NCBI GenBank assembly: GCA_031267115.1
Contig: JAIRZS010000274.1
Span: 1 to 15,193 of the forward strand
DNA from: Treponema sp.
GTDB lineage: Bacteria; Spirochaetota; Spirochaetia; Treponematales; Breznakiellaceae
DNA: 15,193 nt
Direction: 5' to 3'
Within the stretch, counting starts at the first letter, position 1, and each line of letters begins with the position of its first letter. Below, piece by piece: positions 1 to 5,733 of the stretch. The notes under the pieces are model-generated. The model had not been told where the DNA came from, made no database searches, and saw nothing but the letters and a program-made list of their open reading frames with translations. The position numbers were made by a program, and so were the translations under genes.

Positions 1-53
1 GGCAGGTATAGACTGAATAGTTACTAATTTTTACGTATTTATTTCGTGCGGGA

Positions 54-139
54 TATTGTATTTTCACTCAACTTGATATAAAACAAATAAGTGGGCTTCT
101 TTTGTTCCCGCTTGAATATTTTCTAATGGCGTATATTTT
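54..139 (+). promoter_or_regulatory. AT-rich upstream region of the chemoreceptor gene with weak promoter candidates
   Basis: This AT-rich stretch precedes the chemoreceptor gene. Two weak sigma70-like options are visible: TTGTAT (56-61) with TATAAA (77-82) at 15-base spacing, and TTGAAT (112-117) with TATTTT (134-139) at 16-base spacing. A 7-bp hairpin with one G-U pair (89-95 with 107-113) lies between them. None is strong. I see no gene in 1-159, but the window edge cuts off the upstream context. Confidence 0.25.
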
Positions 140-159
140 ATTTTACGCGAAGGATACTT

Positions 160-2364
160 ATGAAATTAAAATACCGTTTGATCGTAATTGTTATCGCAAT
201 TGTTATTGCAACCGGGCTGTCTTTATCAGCTATGCTGGTCTATCTCGCCTCCTCCACGCAGATGGCTACCGCGGAAGAAAGCCAGGAGCGGCTTGCCGCG
301 GAACAGGCCCGGGTCGTCCAGATGCGCTACGAGGCCTATCTGCGGACTGTGAATACCCTGGCGGAGGCCATGGCCGATTATGAAACCGCCGAAACAGGCA
401 GGCAGCGCAACCGTTTTGATCAGTTCATGCATTCCATTGTCAGTTCGGAAGACCGGATAGTGGGCATGTTCGCGGTCTTTAAGCCCGATACCATAGACCA
501 GGGGATGGACTCCGCCTTTGCGGGAACCCCCGGCTGCACCGCGGCCGGCCAGTGGGCCCCCTGGTATACCCAGCGGACGGGCCGGATTGAACACCTGGTA
601 TTCGACGACATAGCGGGGCAGATGGCTATTATAAACGGCCCCGACGCGCGGAAGGAGGGTATAAGCAACCCGATACCCCAGAACGTGGCGGGCAAAGATA
701 CCTATACTGTCAGGGTCAGCGCGCCGGTCATTAACCGCCGGACCGGCGAAGTGGTGGGCCGGGTGAGCATGAACGTGAATACCGCGTACCTCCAGCCCGT
801 TGTGGATGACACTATAGCGAACCACCGCGACATAACCGCCATGACGGTATATTCCGATAACGGCACCATCATTGCCAGCGTCGTTCCCGATCAGATCGGG
901 AAACTTCTCAAGGACGGCCAGAGAGCCCTGTTCGGCGAGAATGCCGGTACGGCCCAGGACACGGTACTGCGGGGAGAGAAACGCCGTTTTTCGGAATATT
1001 CACAGTCCTTGAAGCAGGAACTGGAGATGATCCTCTATCCCTTTACCATCGGCGAAACCGGGGTAAGCTGGTCCCTGATGCTGGGTACGGAAAAGGGTTT
1101 AATCCTGGAGGAAGTCAACGCCATGATCCGGTATACCGCCATCATCGCGGTGGTGGTACTCGCCGCCGCGGCGCTGATCGTCTTCCTGGTTTCCGGCAGC
1201 ATCGCCAAACCCATCGCCCGTGTGGCCCTGACCCTCAAGGATATATCCGAAGGCGAGGGGGACCTGACAAAAACCGTCGATGTCCATTCAAAGGACGAAG
1301 TCGGCGACCTGGCCCGGTATTTTAACGCGACCCTGGAAAAAATCAAAACCCTCGTTATTACGATTAAAAACCAGGCGGCGTCCCTGTTCGATATAGGGAA
1401 CGAGCTTGCCAGCAACATGACCGAGACCGCTGCGGCTATCAATCAGATAACCGCCAACATCCAGAGCATCAAAGGCAGGATAGTCAACCAGTCCGCCAGC
1501 GTTACCGAAACCAACGCCACCATGGAACAGATCACCGTCAACATCGACAAACTCAACGGCTATGTGGACCACCAGGGCGCCAGCGTCGCCCAGTCCTCCT
1601 CGGCCATCGAGGAGATGCTCGCCAACATACAGTCCGTTACCCACACCCTGGTCAAGAACGCCGACAATGTAAAAGACCTGTCGGAGGCTTCCGACGCCGG
1701 GCGTTCGGGACTCCAGGAGGTGGCCTCGGACATCCAGGAAATAGCGCGGGAATCCGAGGGGCTTCTGGAGATCAACTCGGTAATGGAAAATATCGCGAGC
1801 CAGACCAACCTCCTGTCCATGAACGCCGCTATCGAGGCCGCCCATGCCGGGGAAGCGGGAAAAGGATTCGCGGTAGTGGCCGACGAGATCCGCAAGCTGG
1901 CGGAGAATTCCGGGGAGCAGTCCAAGACAATTTCCACGGTACTCAAGAAAATAAAGGATTCCATCGACAAGATAACCAAATCCACCGAAAGCGTACTGAA
2001 AAAGTTCGAGGCCATAGACACCGGGGTAAAGACAGTATCGGATCAGGAAGAAAATATCCGGAACGCCATGGAGGAGCAAAGCGCGGGGAGCAAGCAGATA
2101 CTGGAGGCTGTCGGGCGCTTGAACGACGCGACCCAGATGGTCAAAGGCGGCGCCGAGGAGATGCTTGAAGGAAGCAGGCAGGTTATACAGGAGAGCAAGA
2201 ACCTGGAACTGGCAACCCAGGAGATAAGCAACGGGATGAACGAAATGGCCGCCGGGGCGGACCAGATAAACGTGGCGGTAAACCGGGTGAATACCATCAG
2301 CGGGGAAAACAAGGAAAACATCGATGTGCTAGCAAGAGAAGTGTCGAAGTTCAAAGTAGAATAG
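160..2364 (+). CDS. Methyl-accepting chemotaxis protein with dCache-type sensor domain
   Basis: This is a 734-residue transmembrane chemoreceptor that should bind a ligand outside the membrane and control the CheA/CheW kinase complex and so the flagella. Visible parts are a first membrane helix at about residues 6-31, a periplasmic sensor region of about 290 residues with dCache character (36-320), a second membrane helix at 325-346, a HAMP linker at 347-400 ending in the usual SKDEVGDLARYFN-like stretch, and a long cytoplasmic coiled coil. The hairpin tip is unmistakable around residue 548 (QTNLLSMNAAIEAAHAGE, then GFAVVADEIRKLAE). There is no C-terminal NWETF-like CheR/CheB docking peptide; the protein ends SKFKVE. 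The ATG at 160 is supported by GAAGGA at 149-154, five bases upstream. The ligand cannot be told from sequence. The gene stands alone and is followed by hairpins and a convergent gene. Confidence 0.96.
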   Translation: MKLKYRLIVIVIAIVIATGLSLSAMLVYLASSTQMATAEESQERLAAEQARVVQMRYEAYLRTVNTLAEAMADYETAETGRQRNRFDQFMHSIVSSEDRIVGMFAVFKPDTIDQGMDSAFAGTPGCTAAGQWAPWYTQRTGRIEHLVFDDIAGQMAIINGPDARKEGISNPIPQNVAGKDTYTVRVSAPVINRRTGEVVGRVSMNVNTAYLQPVVDDTIANHRDITAMTVYSDNGTIIASVVPDQIGKLLKDGQRALFGENAGTAQDTVLRGEKRRFSEYSQSLKQELEMILYPFTIGETGVSWSLMLGTEKGLILEEVNAMIRYTAIIAVVVLAAAALIVFLVSGSIAKPIARVALTLKDISEGEGDLTKTVDVHSKDEVGDLARYFNATLEKIKTLVITIKNQAASLFDIGNELASNMTETAAAINQITANIQSIKGRIVNQSASVTETNATMEQITVNIDKLNGYVDHQGASVAQSSSAIEEMLANIQSVTHTLVKNADNVKDLSEASDAGRSGLQEVASDIQEIARESEGLLEINSVMENIASQTNLLSMNAAIEAAHAGEAGKGFAVVADEIRKLAENSGEQSKTISTVLKKIKDSIDKITKSTESVLKKFEAIDTGVKTVSDQEENIRNAMEEQSAGSKQILEAVGRLNDATQMVKGGAEEMLEGSRQVIQESKNLELATQEISNGMNEMAAGADQINVAVNRVNTISGENKENIDVLAREVSKFKVE

Positions 2365-2456
2365 GCCCGCAGGGGGCCGGGGGAGCATTTCCCGAAACAA
2401 GCTTGAGTTTTGGGAAATGAGTCTGGCCAAAACCAACCGGGTTTTGGAACAGGCTC
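2364..2456. terminator. Cluster of three hairpins between convergent genes, likely bidirectional terminator
   Basis: Three inverted repeats fill the gap between the chemoreceptor stop and the stop of the opposite-strand gene. The first is GGCCC 2364-2368 with GGGCC 2374-2378. The second is a 13-bp stem, CATTTCCCGAAAC 2386-2398 with 2407-2419, containing one G-U pair and an 8-base loop. The third has an 8-bp perfect inner stem, CCAAAACC 2427-2434 with GGTTTTGG 2440-2447, extended by GAGTCTG 2419-2425 with CAGGCTC 2450-2456. There is no long T tract on either strand, so they are not textbook intrinsic terminators. The convergent position argues for termination or 3'-end protection, and a dispersed palindromic repeat is an alternative. 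Confidence 0.5.
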
Positions 2457-2470
2457 AAATGCCCTGTTTT

Positions 2471-2887
2471 CTACCAGCTTCTGTCTTTATACGTGTTTAC
2501 CATTTCTTTCCCAAAGGATTCCAGTATTTCATCGTCTGTCTTTGAAAAATCCATCATAAGAGTAAAACCTATAACCTTCATATAAATACCGCCTTCATCA
2601 AATGTCATGTCTTCCATTTGTTTTTTTAGAATTTCTTCGCTTAAGGCAATACAAAATACTTTTATATGAAGGGGCAGCTGCTGCCTTTCACTGCTGTTCA
2701 ATACATATTCATCGCCGTTTGGATAGCATTGCGTAATATTATAATGGACATCGTCATTCAAGCCCGTTTCGACATTTATTTTATACCACCCCTGGTATTG
2801 CTTTATGTCATTTACCCTATGCTGGCCATACCCCTGGAATACTGCCATTGTGGAAAAAACAAGCACAAAATATACAATCTTTTTCAT
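2471..2887 (-). CDS. Small AT-rich exported protein of unknown function
   Basis: I do not recognise this 138-residue protein. It begins with a clear signal peptide (MKKIVYFVLVFSTMAVFQGYGQ) with probable cleavage after the GYGQ region and no lipobox cysteine, so a soluble periplasmic or secreted protein is expected. The mature part has two cysteines (in ITQCYP and KVFCIAL) that could form a disulfide. The frame is open further upstream to 2986, but the ATG at 2887 is chosen because it starts the signal peptide and has GGAGA (2896-2900) eight bases before it. Base composition is unlike the neighbours: 2521-2640 is about one third G+C by hand count, while flanking genes are plainly GC-rich. That suggests later acquisition or relaxed selection. 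It is monocistronic, with its own promoter candidate and a convergent neighbour. Confidence 0.7.
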   Translation of the reverse strand: MKKIVYFVLVFSTMAVFQGYGQHRVNDIKQYQGWYKINVETGLNDDVHYNITQCYPNGDEYVLNSSERQQLPLHIKVFCIALSEEILKKQMEDMTFDEGGIYMKVIGFTLMMDFSKTDDEILESFGKEMVNTYKDRSW

Positions 2888-2927
2888 TCCGTCTGTCTCC
2901 TTATACGCTGGTTTCGTTCTATAGGAA

Positions 2928-2955
2928 CATATACCATTTACTTTGTGTTCGTCAA
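2928..2955 (-). promoter_or_regulatory. Promoter candidate for the small exported protein gene
   Basis: Reading on the minus strand, TTGACG (2955-2950) is followed after 16 bases by TATATG (2933-2928); TATGTT at 18-base spacing is an alternative -10. The expected start point near 2920 gives a leader of about 33 bases that contains the GGAGA ribosome binding site. Confidence 0.5.
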
Positions 2956-3000
2956 TACAGCCAATTACCGGAAAGCAGTTTAACATTACGAAGATTTTTT

Positions 3001-3147
3001 AAAAAAATTGGGCGCATTTCCGGCGCTTCGCGCCGGAAACCGGGCTTTGCGGGGTTCCGCTTTGCTCCATTCTTTGCGCCTGGCGGCACAAAGAACGCTC
3101 TAGACCCTCCGGGTCTTACGCGCCCCTCCAATCCCTTGCGCGGTTGG
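3001..3147 (-). repeat. Structured intergenic repeat, copy 1 (inverted relative to copy 2)
   Basis: On the minus strand this element reads CGCGCAAGGGAT (3142-3131), an extra hairpin AGACCC/GGGTCT (3102-3107 with 3111-3116), an 11-bp stem with one mismatch and a 4-base loop (3070-3080 with 3085-3095), a linker starting TGGAGC and ending AGCCCGG (3069-3040), a 10-bp stem with a 3-base loop (3017-3026 with 3030-3039), and the tail TGCGCCCAATTTTTTT. The same order of conserved linkers, with different stem sequences, occurs on the plus strand at 4181-4288. The two copies flank panE. The last stem followed by T-rich sequence could end transcription on the minus strand. I see no gene in 2888-3208 other than this element and the flanking promoters. 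Confidence 0.7.
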
Positions 3148-3172
3148 GTAAAATGCGGGTAAGGCGGGGCGG

Positions 3173-3202
3173 TAGGCAGGGCCTGTTTTTTTGCGCTACA
3201 AT
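3173..3202 (+). promoter_or_regulatory. Possible promoter giving a leaderless panE transcript
   Basis: TACAAT at 3197-3202 is a good -10 match, with a weak -35 (TAGGCA, 3173-3178) at 18-base spacing. Transcription would begin at or next to the ATG at 3209, leaving no room for a ribosome binding site, and none is visible there. Confidence 0.35.
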
Positions 3203-3208
3203 GCAAAA

Positions 3209-4144
3209 ATGAAGCAGATTGATTCAACGCTGGTTGCCGGGGCCGGGGCTATCGGCCTTTTGATCGCGGATACCCTGCGCCGCTACAATCCCGGCGGGCT
3301 GAAGATTCTCGCGTCCGGCGAACGGCTGGAACGTTACCGGAAAGCCGGGCTTTGGGTGAACGGGGAGCGGCAGGATTTTTCCTTTGCCGGCGGGGAAGCG
3401 CCGGAAGGGAAAAAACCGGACCTTATCATTGCCGCGTGCAAATACCACCACCTGGGACAGCTTGTCAAGGATATTGGCCCCTATATGGGCGCGGAAACCA
3501 TTATTCTTTCGCTTTTGAACGGCATTACAAGCGAGGAAATTATAGGCGGGGTTTACGGCCGGGAAAGGCTCCCCCTTGCCATGATCATCGGGACGGACAG
3601 CCAGAACACCGGAAAAGGCGCGTCCTTTACCCAGCGCGGGGTGGTCAATTTCGGCGACGCGGAAGGCCGGGAAACAGAACGGGACCGGCTTATCGCCGAT
3701 TATTTTACCCGCGCCGGCCTTCCCTTTGAATACCACCCCAATGACATGAAACGCGCCCTCTGGTACAAGTACATGATCAATGTGGGCGCCAACCAGAGTT
3801 CGGCCCTGCTCCGGCTTCCCTACGCCTGTTTTAAGCGCGATCACCCCCGGGGCATAGCCGAAGCCCGCCTGCTTTTGGAATCGGCCATGCGGGAGGTTAT
3901 CGCCGTCGCAAACCGGCTCGGCATTGATCTTGGCGGGGAGGACATAGAAAACTGGTACAGCACCCTGGCCTCGCTGAACGACTCCGGCTATACCTCCATG
4001 TGCCAGGACGTTCTTGCCGGACGCAAAACCGAGGTGGAGCTTTTCGGCGTTACCGTGACAGAACTGGGGATCAAACACGGGGTCCCTACCCCGGTCAACA
4101 GGGCCCTCTCCCTGGCCCTGCGCGCCATAGAGCAAAGTTACTGA
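3209..4144 (+). CDS. panE: 2-dehydropantoate 2-reductase (ketopantoate reductase)
   Basis: The predicted reaction is NADPH-dependent reduction of ketopantoate to pantoate in the cytoplasm, a step of pantothenate and coenzyme A synthesis. The 311-residue length is normal for the family. The N-terminal Rossmann fold shows GAGAIG at residues 11-16. The C-terminal helical domain carries the active-site pattern of the family: Lys187, Asn191 and Asn195 with the same 4-residue spacing as K176/N180/N184 of the E. coli enzyme, and Ser263 and Glu275 (TSMCQD, KTEVELFG) with the same 12-residue spacing as S244/E256. The frame extends up to a TTG at 3191, but the ATG at 3209 places the Rossmann motif where it normally lies and coincides with a possible leaderless start. 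No other pantothenate gene is nearby. Related 6-phosphogluconate-dehydrogenase-like reductases are a minor alternative. Confidence 0.9.
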   Translation: MKQIDSTLVAGAGAIGLLIADTLRRYNPGGLKILASGERLERYRKAGLWVNGERQDFSFAGGEAPEGKKPDLIIAACKYHHLGQLVKDIGPYMGAETIILSLLNGITSEEIIGGVYGRERLPLAMIIGTDSQNTGKGASFTQRGVVNFGDAEGRETERDRLIADYFTRAGLPFEYHPNDMKRALWYKYMINVGANQSSALLRLPYACFKRDHPRGIAEARLLLESAMREVIAVANRLGIDLGGEDIENWYSTLASLNDSGYTSMCQDVLAGRKTEVELFGVTVTELGIKHGVPTPVNRALSLALRAIEQSY

Positions 4145-4157
4145 ACCCCCGCGGGTT
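4144..4157 (+). terminator. Short hairpin overlapping the panE stop codon
   Basis: AACCC (4144-4148) pairs with GGGTT (4153-4157) across a 4-base loop, immediately at the panE stop. It is short and has no T tract. The larger hairpins of the downstream repeat are better candidates for ending panE transcription. Confidence 0.25.
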
Positions 4158-4180
4158 AAAGCCGTCAAAGCGGAAAAATA

Positions 4181-4288
4181 CTTGCGCGGGGAACGCGCAA
4201 GGGATAGAAGCGGAACAAAAACGCGCAGGCGTTTTTGTTGGAGCGGATAGCCCGGTCCGGCCCCGGAGGGGCCGGATGCGCCCAAATT
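4181..4288 (+). repeat. Structured intergenic repeat, copy 2
   Basis: Three perfect hairpins in a row are joined by short linkers. The first is CTTGCGCG/CGCGCAAG (4181-4188 with 4194-4201). The second is an 11-bp stem AACAAAAACGC/GCGTTTTTGTT with a GCAG loop (4214-4224 with 4229-4239). The third is a 9-bp stem TCCGGCCCC/GGGGCCGGA with a 3-base loop (4256-4264 with 4268-4276). Linkers are GGGATAGAAGCGG, GGAGCGGATAGCCCGG and the tail TGCGCCCAAATT. Copy 1 at 3001-3147 has matching linkers on the opposite strand. Lying just after panE and before the tRNA promoter, this copy may also stop panE transcription. Function is unknown. Confidence 0.75.
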
Positions 4289-4325
4289 CATTAAAATATG
4301 AGATTGCTGCCCTATCCCATACGGC

Positions 4326-4354
4326 TTGACACTTCCCGCTGTTTTTGCTAAGTT
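4326..4354 (+). promoter_or_regulatory. tRNA gene promoter with consensus -35 and extended -10
   Basis: A perfect TTGACA (4326-4331) is followed after exactly 17 bases by TAAGTT (4349-4354), which is preceded by TGC (4346-4348 is t-g-c), an extended -10 element. The predicted start near 4361 leaves a leader of about 15 bases before the mature tRNA. Confidence 0.75.
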
Positions 4355-4375
4355 AGCGTATCGCTCAGGCGATTC

Positions 4376-4448
4376 GGCGGCATAGCTCAGTTGGTAGAGC
4401 ATACGGCTCATATCCGTAGTGTCATTGGTTCGATCCCAATTGCCGCTA
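4376..4448 (+). tRNA. tRNA with CAT anticodon, probably elongator tRNA-Met
   Basis: A full 73-base cloverleaf can be drawn. The acceptor stem GGCGGCA pairs with TGCCGCT, closed by a G1-U72 wobble, with discriminator A73. The D arm is GCTC/GAGC with an AGTTGGTA loop. The anticodon arm is TACGG-CTCATAT-CCGTA with anticodon CAT. The variable loop is GTGTC and the T arm is ATTGG-TTCGATC-CCAAT. CCA is not encoded and must be added enzymatically. It is not the initiator: it lacks the C1-A72 mismatch and the three G-C pairs of the initiator anticodon stem. A tRNA-Ile2 whose C34 is converted to lysidine also has a CAT gene anticodon and cannot be fully excluded. Confidence 0.93.
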
Positions 4449-4479
4449 ATGAAAATTTTGGGAACAGGCCTTTTACCGA

Positions 4480-5565
4480 TCAGGAATTCTTTTTCCGCCC
4501 CTTAACGATTTCGTAGAATTGATCCGCCACCGAAAGAAAGAGGTCTGTCAGGACGGGGTCAAACTGGGTGCCCTTGCCTTTCAGGATGATCTCGACGGTT
4601 TCATCGTGGGTAAAGGGGAGCTTGTAGGGCCGCTCGGATATGAGGGCGTCGTACACGTCCGCTATTGCCATGAGCCGGCCCATGAGGGGGATTGCCTCCC
4701 CCTTGAGATTATTGGGATAGCCTGTCCCGTCCCATTTTTCGTGGTGGGTTCCGGCAAGTATCTTCGCGTAGAAAAGAAAGCTGCTTTCCGGGGTGTTCTT
4801 TTCGATTTCTTCGATGATCCGGACCCCGTAAATGGTATGCTTCTTCATCTCCTCGAATTCGGCGGCGTCGAGTTTGCCCGGCTTGAGGAGTATGCTGTCC
4901 TTGATGGATATTTTCCCGACATCGTGGAGCTGGGAGGACTGGAGGAAGAAATCCCTGTCCCAGGACGAGACCTCGTCCCTGTAGAGGCCCCGGCTGCACA
5001 TGGCGTCCAGAAGTATTCCCAGATAATCCTGGGTACGCTCGATATGGCCGCCGGTCTCTTCGTCCCTGTTTTCAACCATGTTCGCCACGGTTCTGAGGAC
5101 CGAGTTCTGCATGTCCAGAACGGTTTTGGTTTTTGCCCTGACCATTTCCTGGAGGTTGTTGTTGAAATCAATGAGTTTCTGTTTTTGGAATTCTACCAGC
5201 AGGTGGACCTCGAGCCGCTTGAGGAGCAAGGGAGGGGAAAAGGGTTTGGAAATATAGTCGATGGCTCCAAGGTCAAGGCCTTCCAGTTCGCTTACGGGAT
5301 CGCTTTTGGATGTAAGGAAAATTACCGGGATATTCGAATCCCTTTCCCTTGATTTGAGTTCCCTGAGTACCTCGTAACCGTTCATTTCCGGCATTTCAAC
5401 GTCCAGCAGGATCAGGCTGGGCCGGATTTTATCGAGTAATTTGAAGAGTTTTTCCCCTGAAGGGATGGTAATGATATCATATTTCTCCGCCAGGATATTT
5501 TTACCCAGAGTCAGACTCGTTATGTCATCATCTACCAGGACAATTTTAGCTTTTGCGTCGCTCAT
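4480..5565 (-). CDS. Response regulator with HD-GYP domain, predicted c-di-GMP phosphodiesterase
   Basis: This is a 361-residue cytoplasmic response regulator. The receiver domain (about 6-122) has the acidic cluster Asp12-14, phospho-acceptor Asp55 in LLDVEMP, Thr85 and Lys107. A helical linker at about 125-165 leads to an HD-GYP domain with the metal-binding His214-Asp215 (LHDVGK), His243, His274-His275 and GYP at 282-284 (HHEKWDGTGYP), plus Asp303 in ADVYDAL. All residues expected of an active c-di-GMP hydrolase are present. The frame continues upstream to a TTG at 5601. The ATG at 5565 is preferred because it gives the usual receiver start; it has only a badly placed AGGG one base away. 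The gene diverges from the hybrid-kinase operon, whose HPt domains could phosphorylate it (inference). It converges with the tRNA gene, with only 31 bases between them and no clear terminator. Confidence 0.92.
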   Translation of the reverse strand: MSDAKAKIVLVDDDITSLTLGKNILAEKYDIITIPSGEKLFKLLDKIRPSLILLDVEMPEMNGYEVLRELKSRERDSNIPVIFLTSKSDPVSELEGLDLGAIDYISKPFSPPLLLKRLEVHLLVEFQKQKLIDFNNNLQEMVRAKTKTVLDMQNSVLRTVANMVENRDEETGGHIERTQDYLGILLDAMCSRGLYRDEVSSWDRDFFLQSSQLHDVGKISIKDSILLKPGKLDAAEFEEMKKHTIYGVRIIEEIEKNTPESSFLFYAKILAGTHHEKWDGTGYPNNLKGEAIPLMGRLMAIADVYDALISERPYKLPFTHDETVEIILKGKGTQFDPVLTDLFLSVADQFYEIVKGRKKNS

Positions 5566-5572
5566 ACCCTGA

Positions 5573-5601
5573 AATTTAGATGATACGCGGTATGTTTTCA
5601 A
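5573..5601 (-). promoter_or_regulatory. Promoter candidate for the HD-GYP regulator, consistent with a leaderless transcript
   Basis: On the minus strand TTGAAA (5601-5596) is followed after exactly 17 bases by TAAATT (5578-5573). Seven bases then separate the -10 box from the ATG at 5565, so transcription would start at about the start codon. The alternative TTG start would lie inside this -35 box. Confidence 0.4.
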
Positions 5602-5733
5602 CCTTTTTGTCTTATTTTTAACAGAGTTATAGGAATTTTTCTATTTTTTGAAGTATATTTAGTAGAGAAACAGCTTCACGGGTTCCACAAAAGGGGGTTT
5701 TTGTTTCTTTTGAAAGTAAAAAGGCGAAAAAAA

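Noticed and set aside
226..2079. Long open frames on the minus strand across the chemoreceptor gene (for example 226-825 and 1288-2079)
   Set aside because: They lie wholly antisense to a gene with full-length domain support and show no recognisable motifs; GC-rich third positions create such frames.
2952..3227. Minus-strand frame of 91 codons and plus-strand frame 2848-3162 through the intergenic repeat
   Set aside because: The encoded residues come from the hairpin repeat (runs of Pro, Gly, Arg), there is no ribosome binding site, and the frames cross the repeat boundaries.
3001..4288. Integron attC sites or transposon end repeats around panE
   Set aside because: The elements lack GTTRRRY/RYYYAAC core sites, no integrase or transposase is in view, and I see no target-site duplication; described as structured repeats instead.
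3224..4411. 395-codon minus-strand frame covering panE and the tRNA
   Set aside because: It is antisense to a catalytically complete panE and runs through the tRNA gene and repeat copy 2.
4449..4500. Intrinsic terminator after the tRNA
   Set aside because: A T-rich run exists near 4489-4494 but no convincing stem precedes it.
4519..5352. 277-codon plus-strand frame opposite the HD-GYP regulator
   Set aside because: It is the shadow of a gene whose receiver and HD-GYP motifs are complete.
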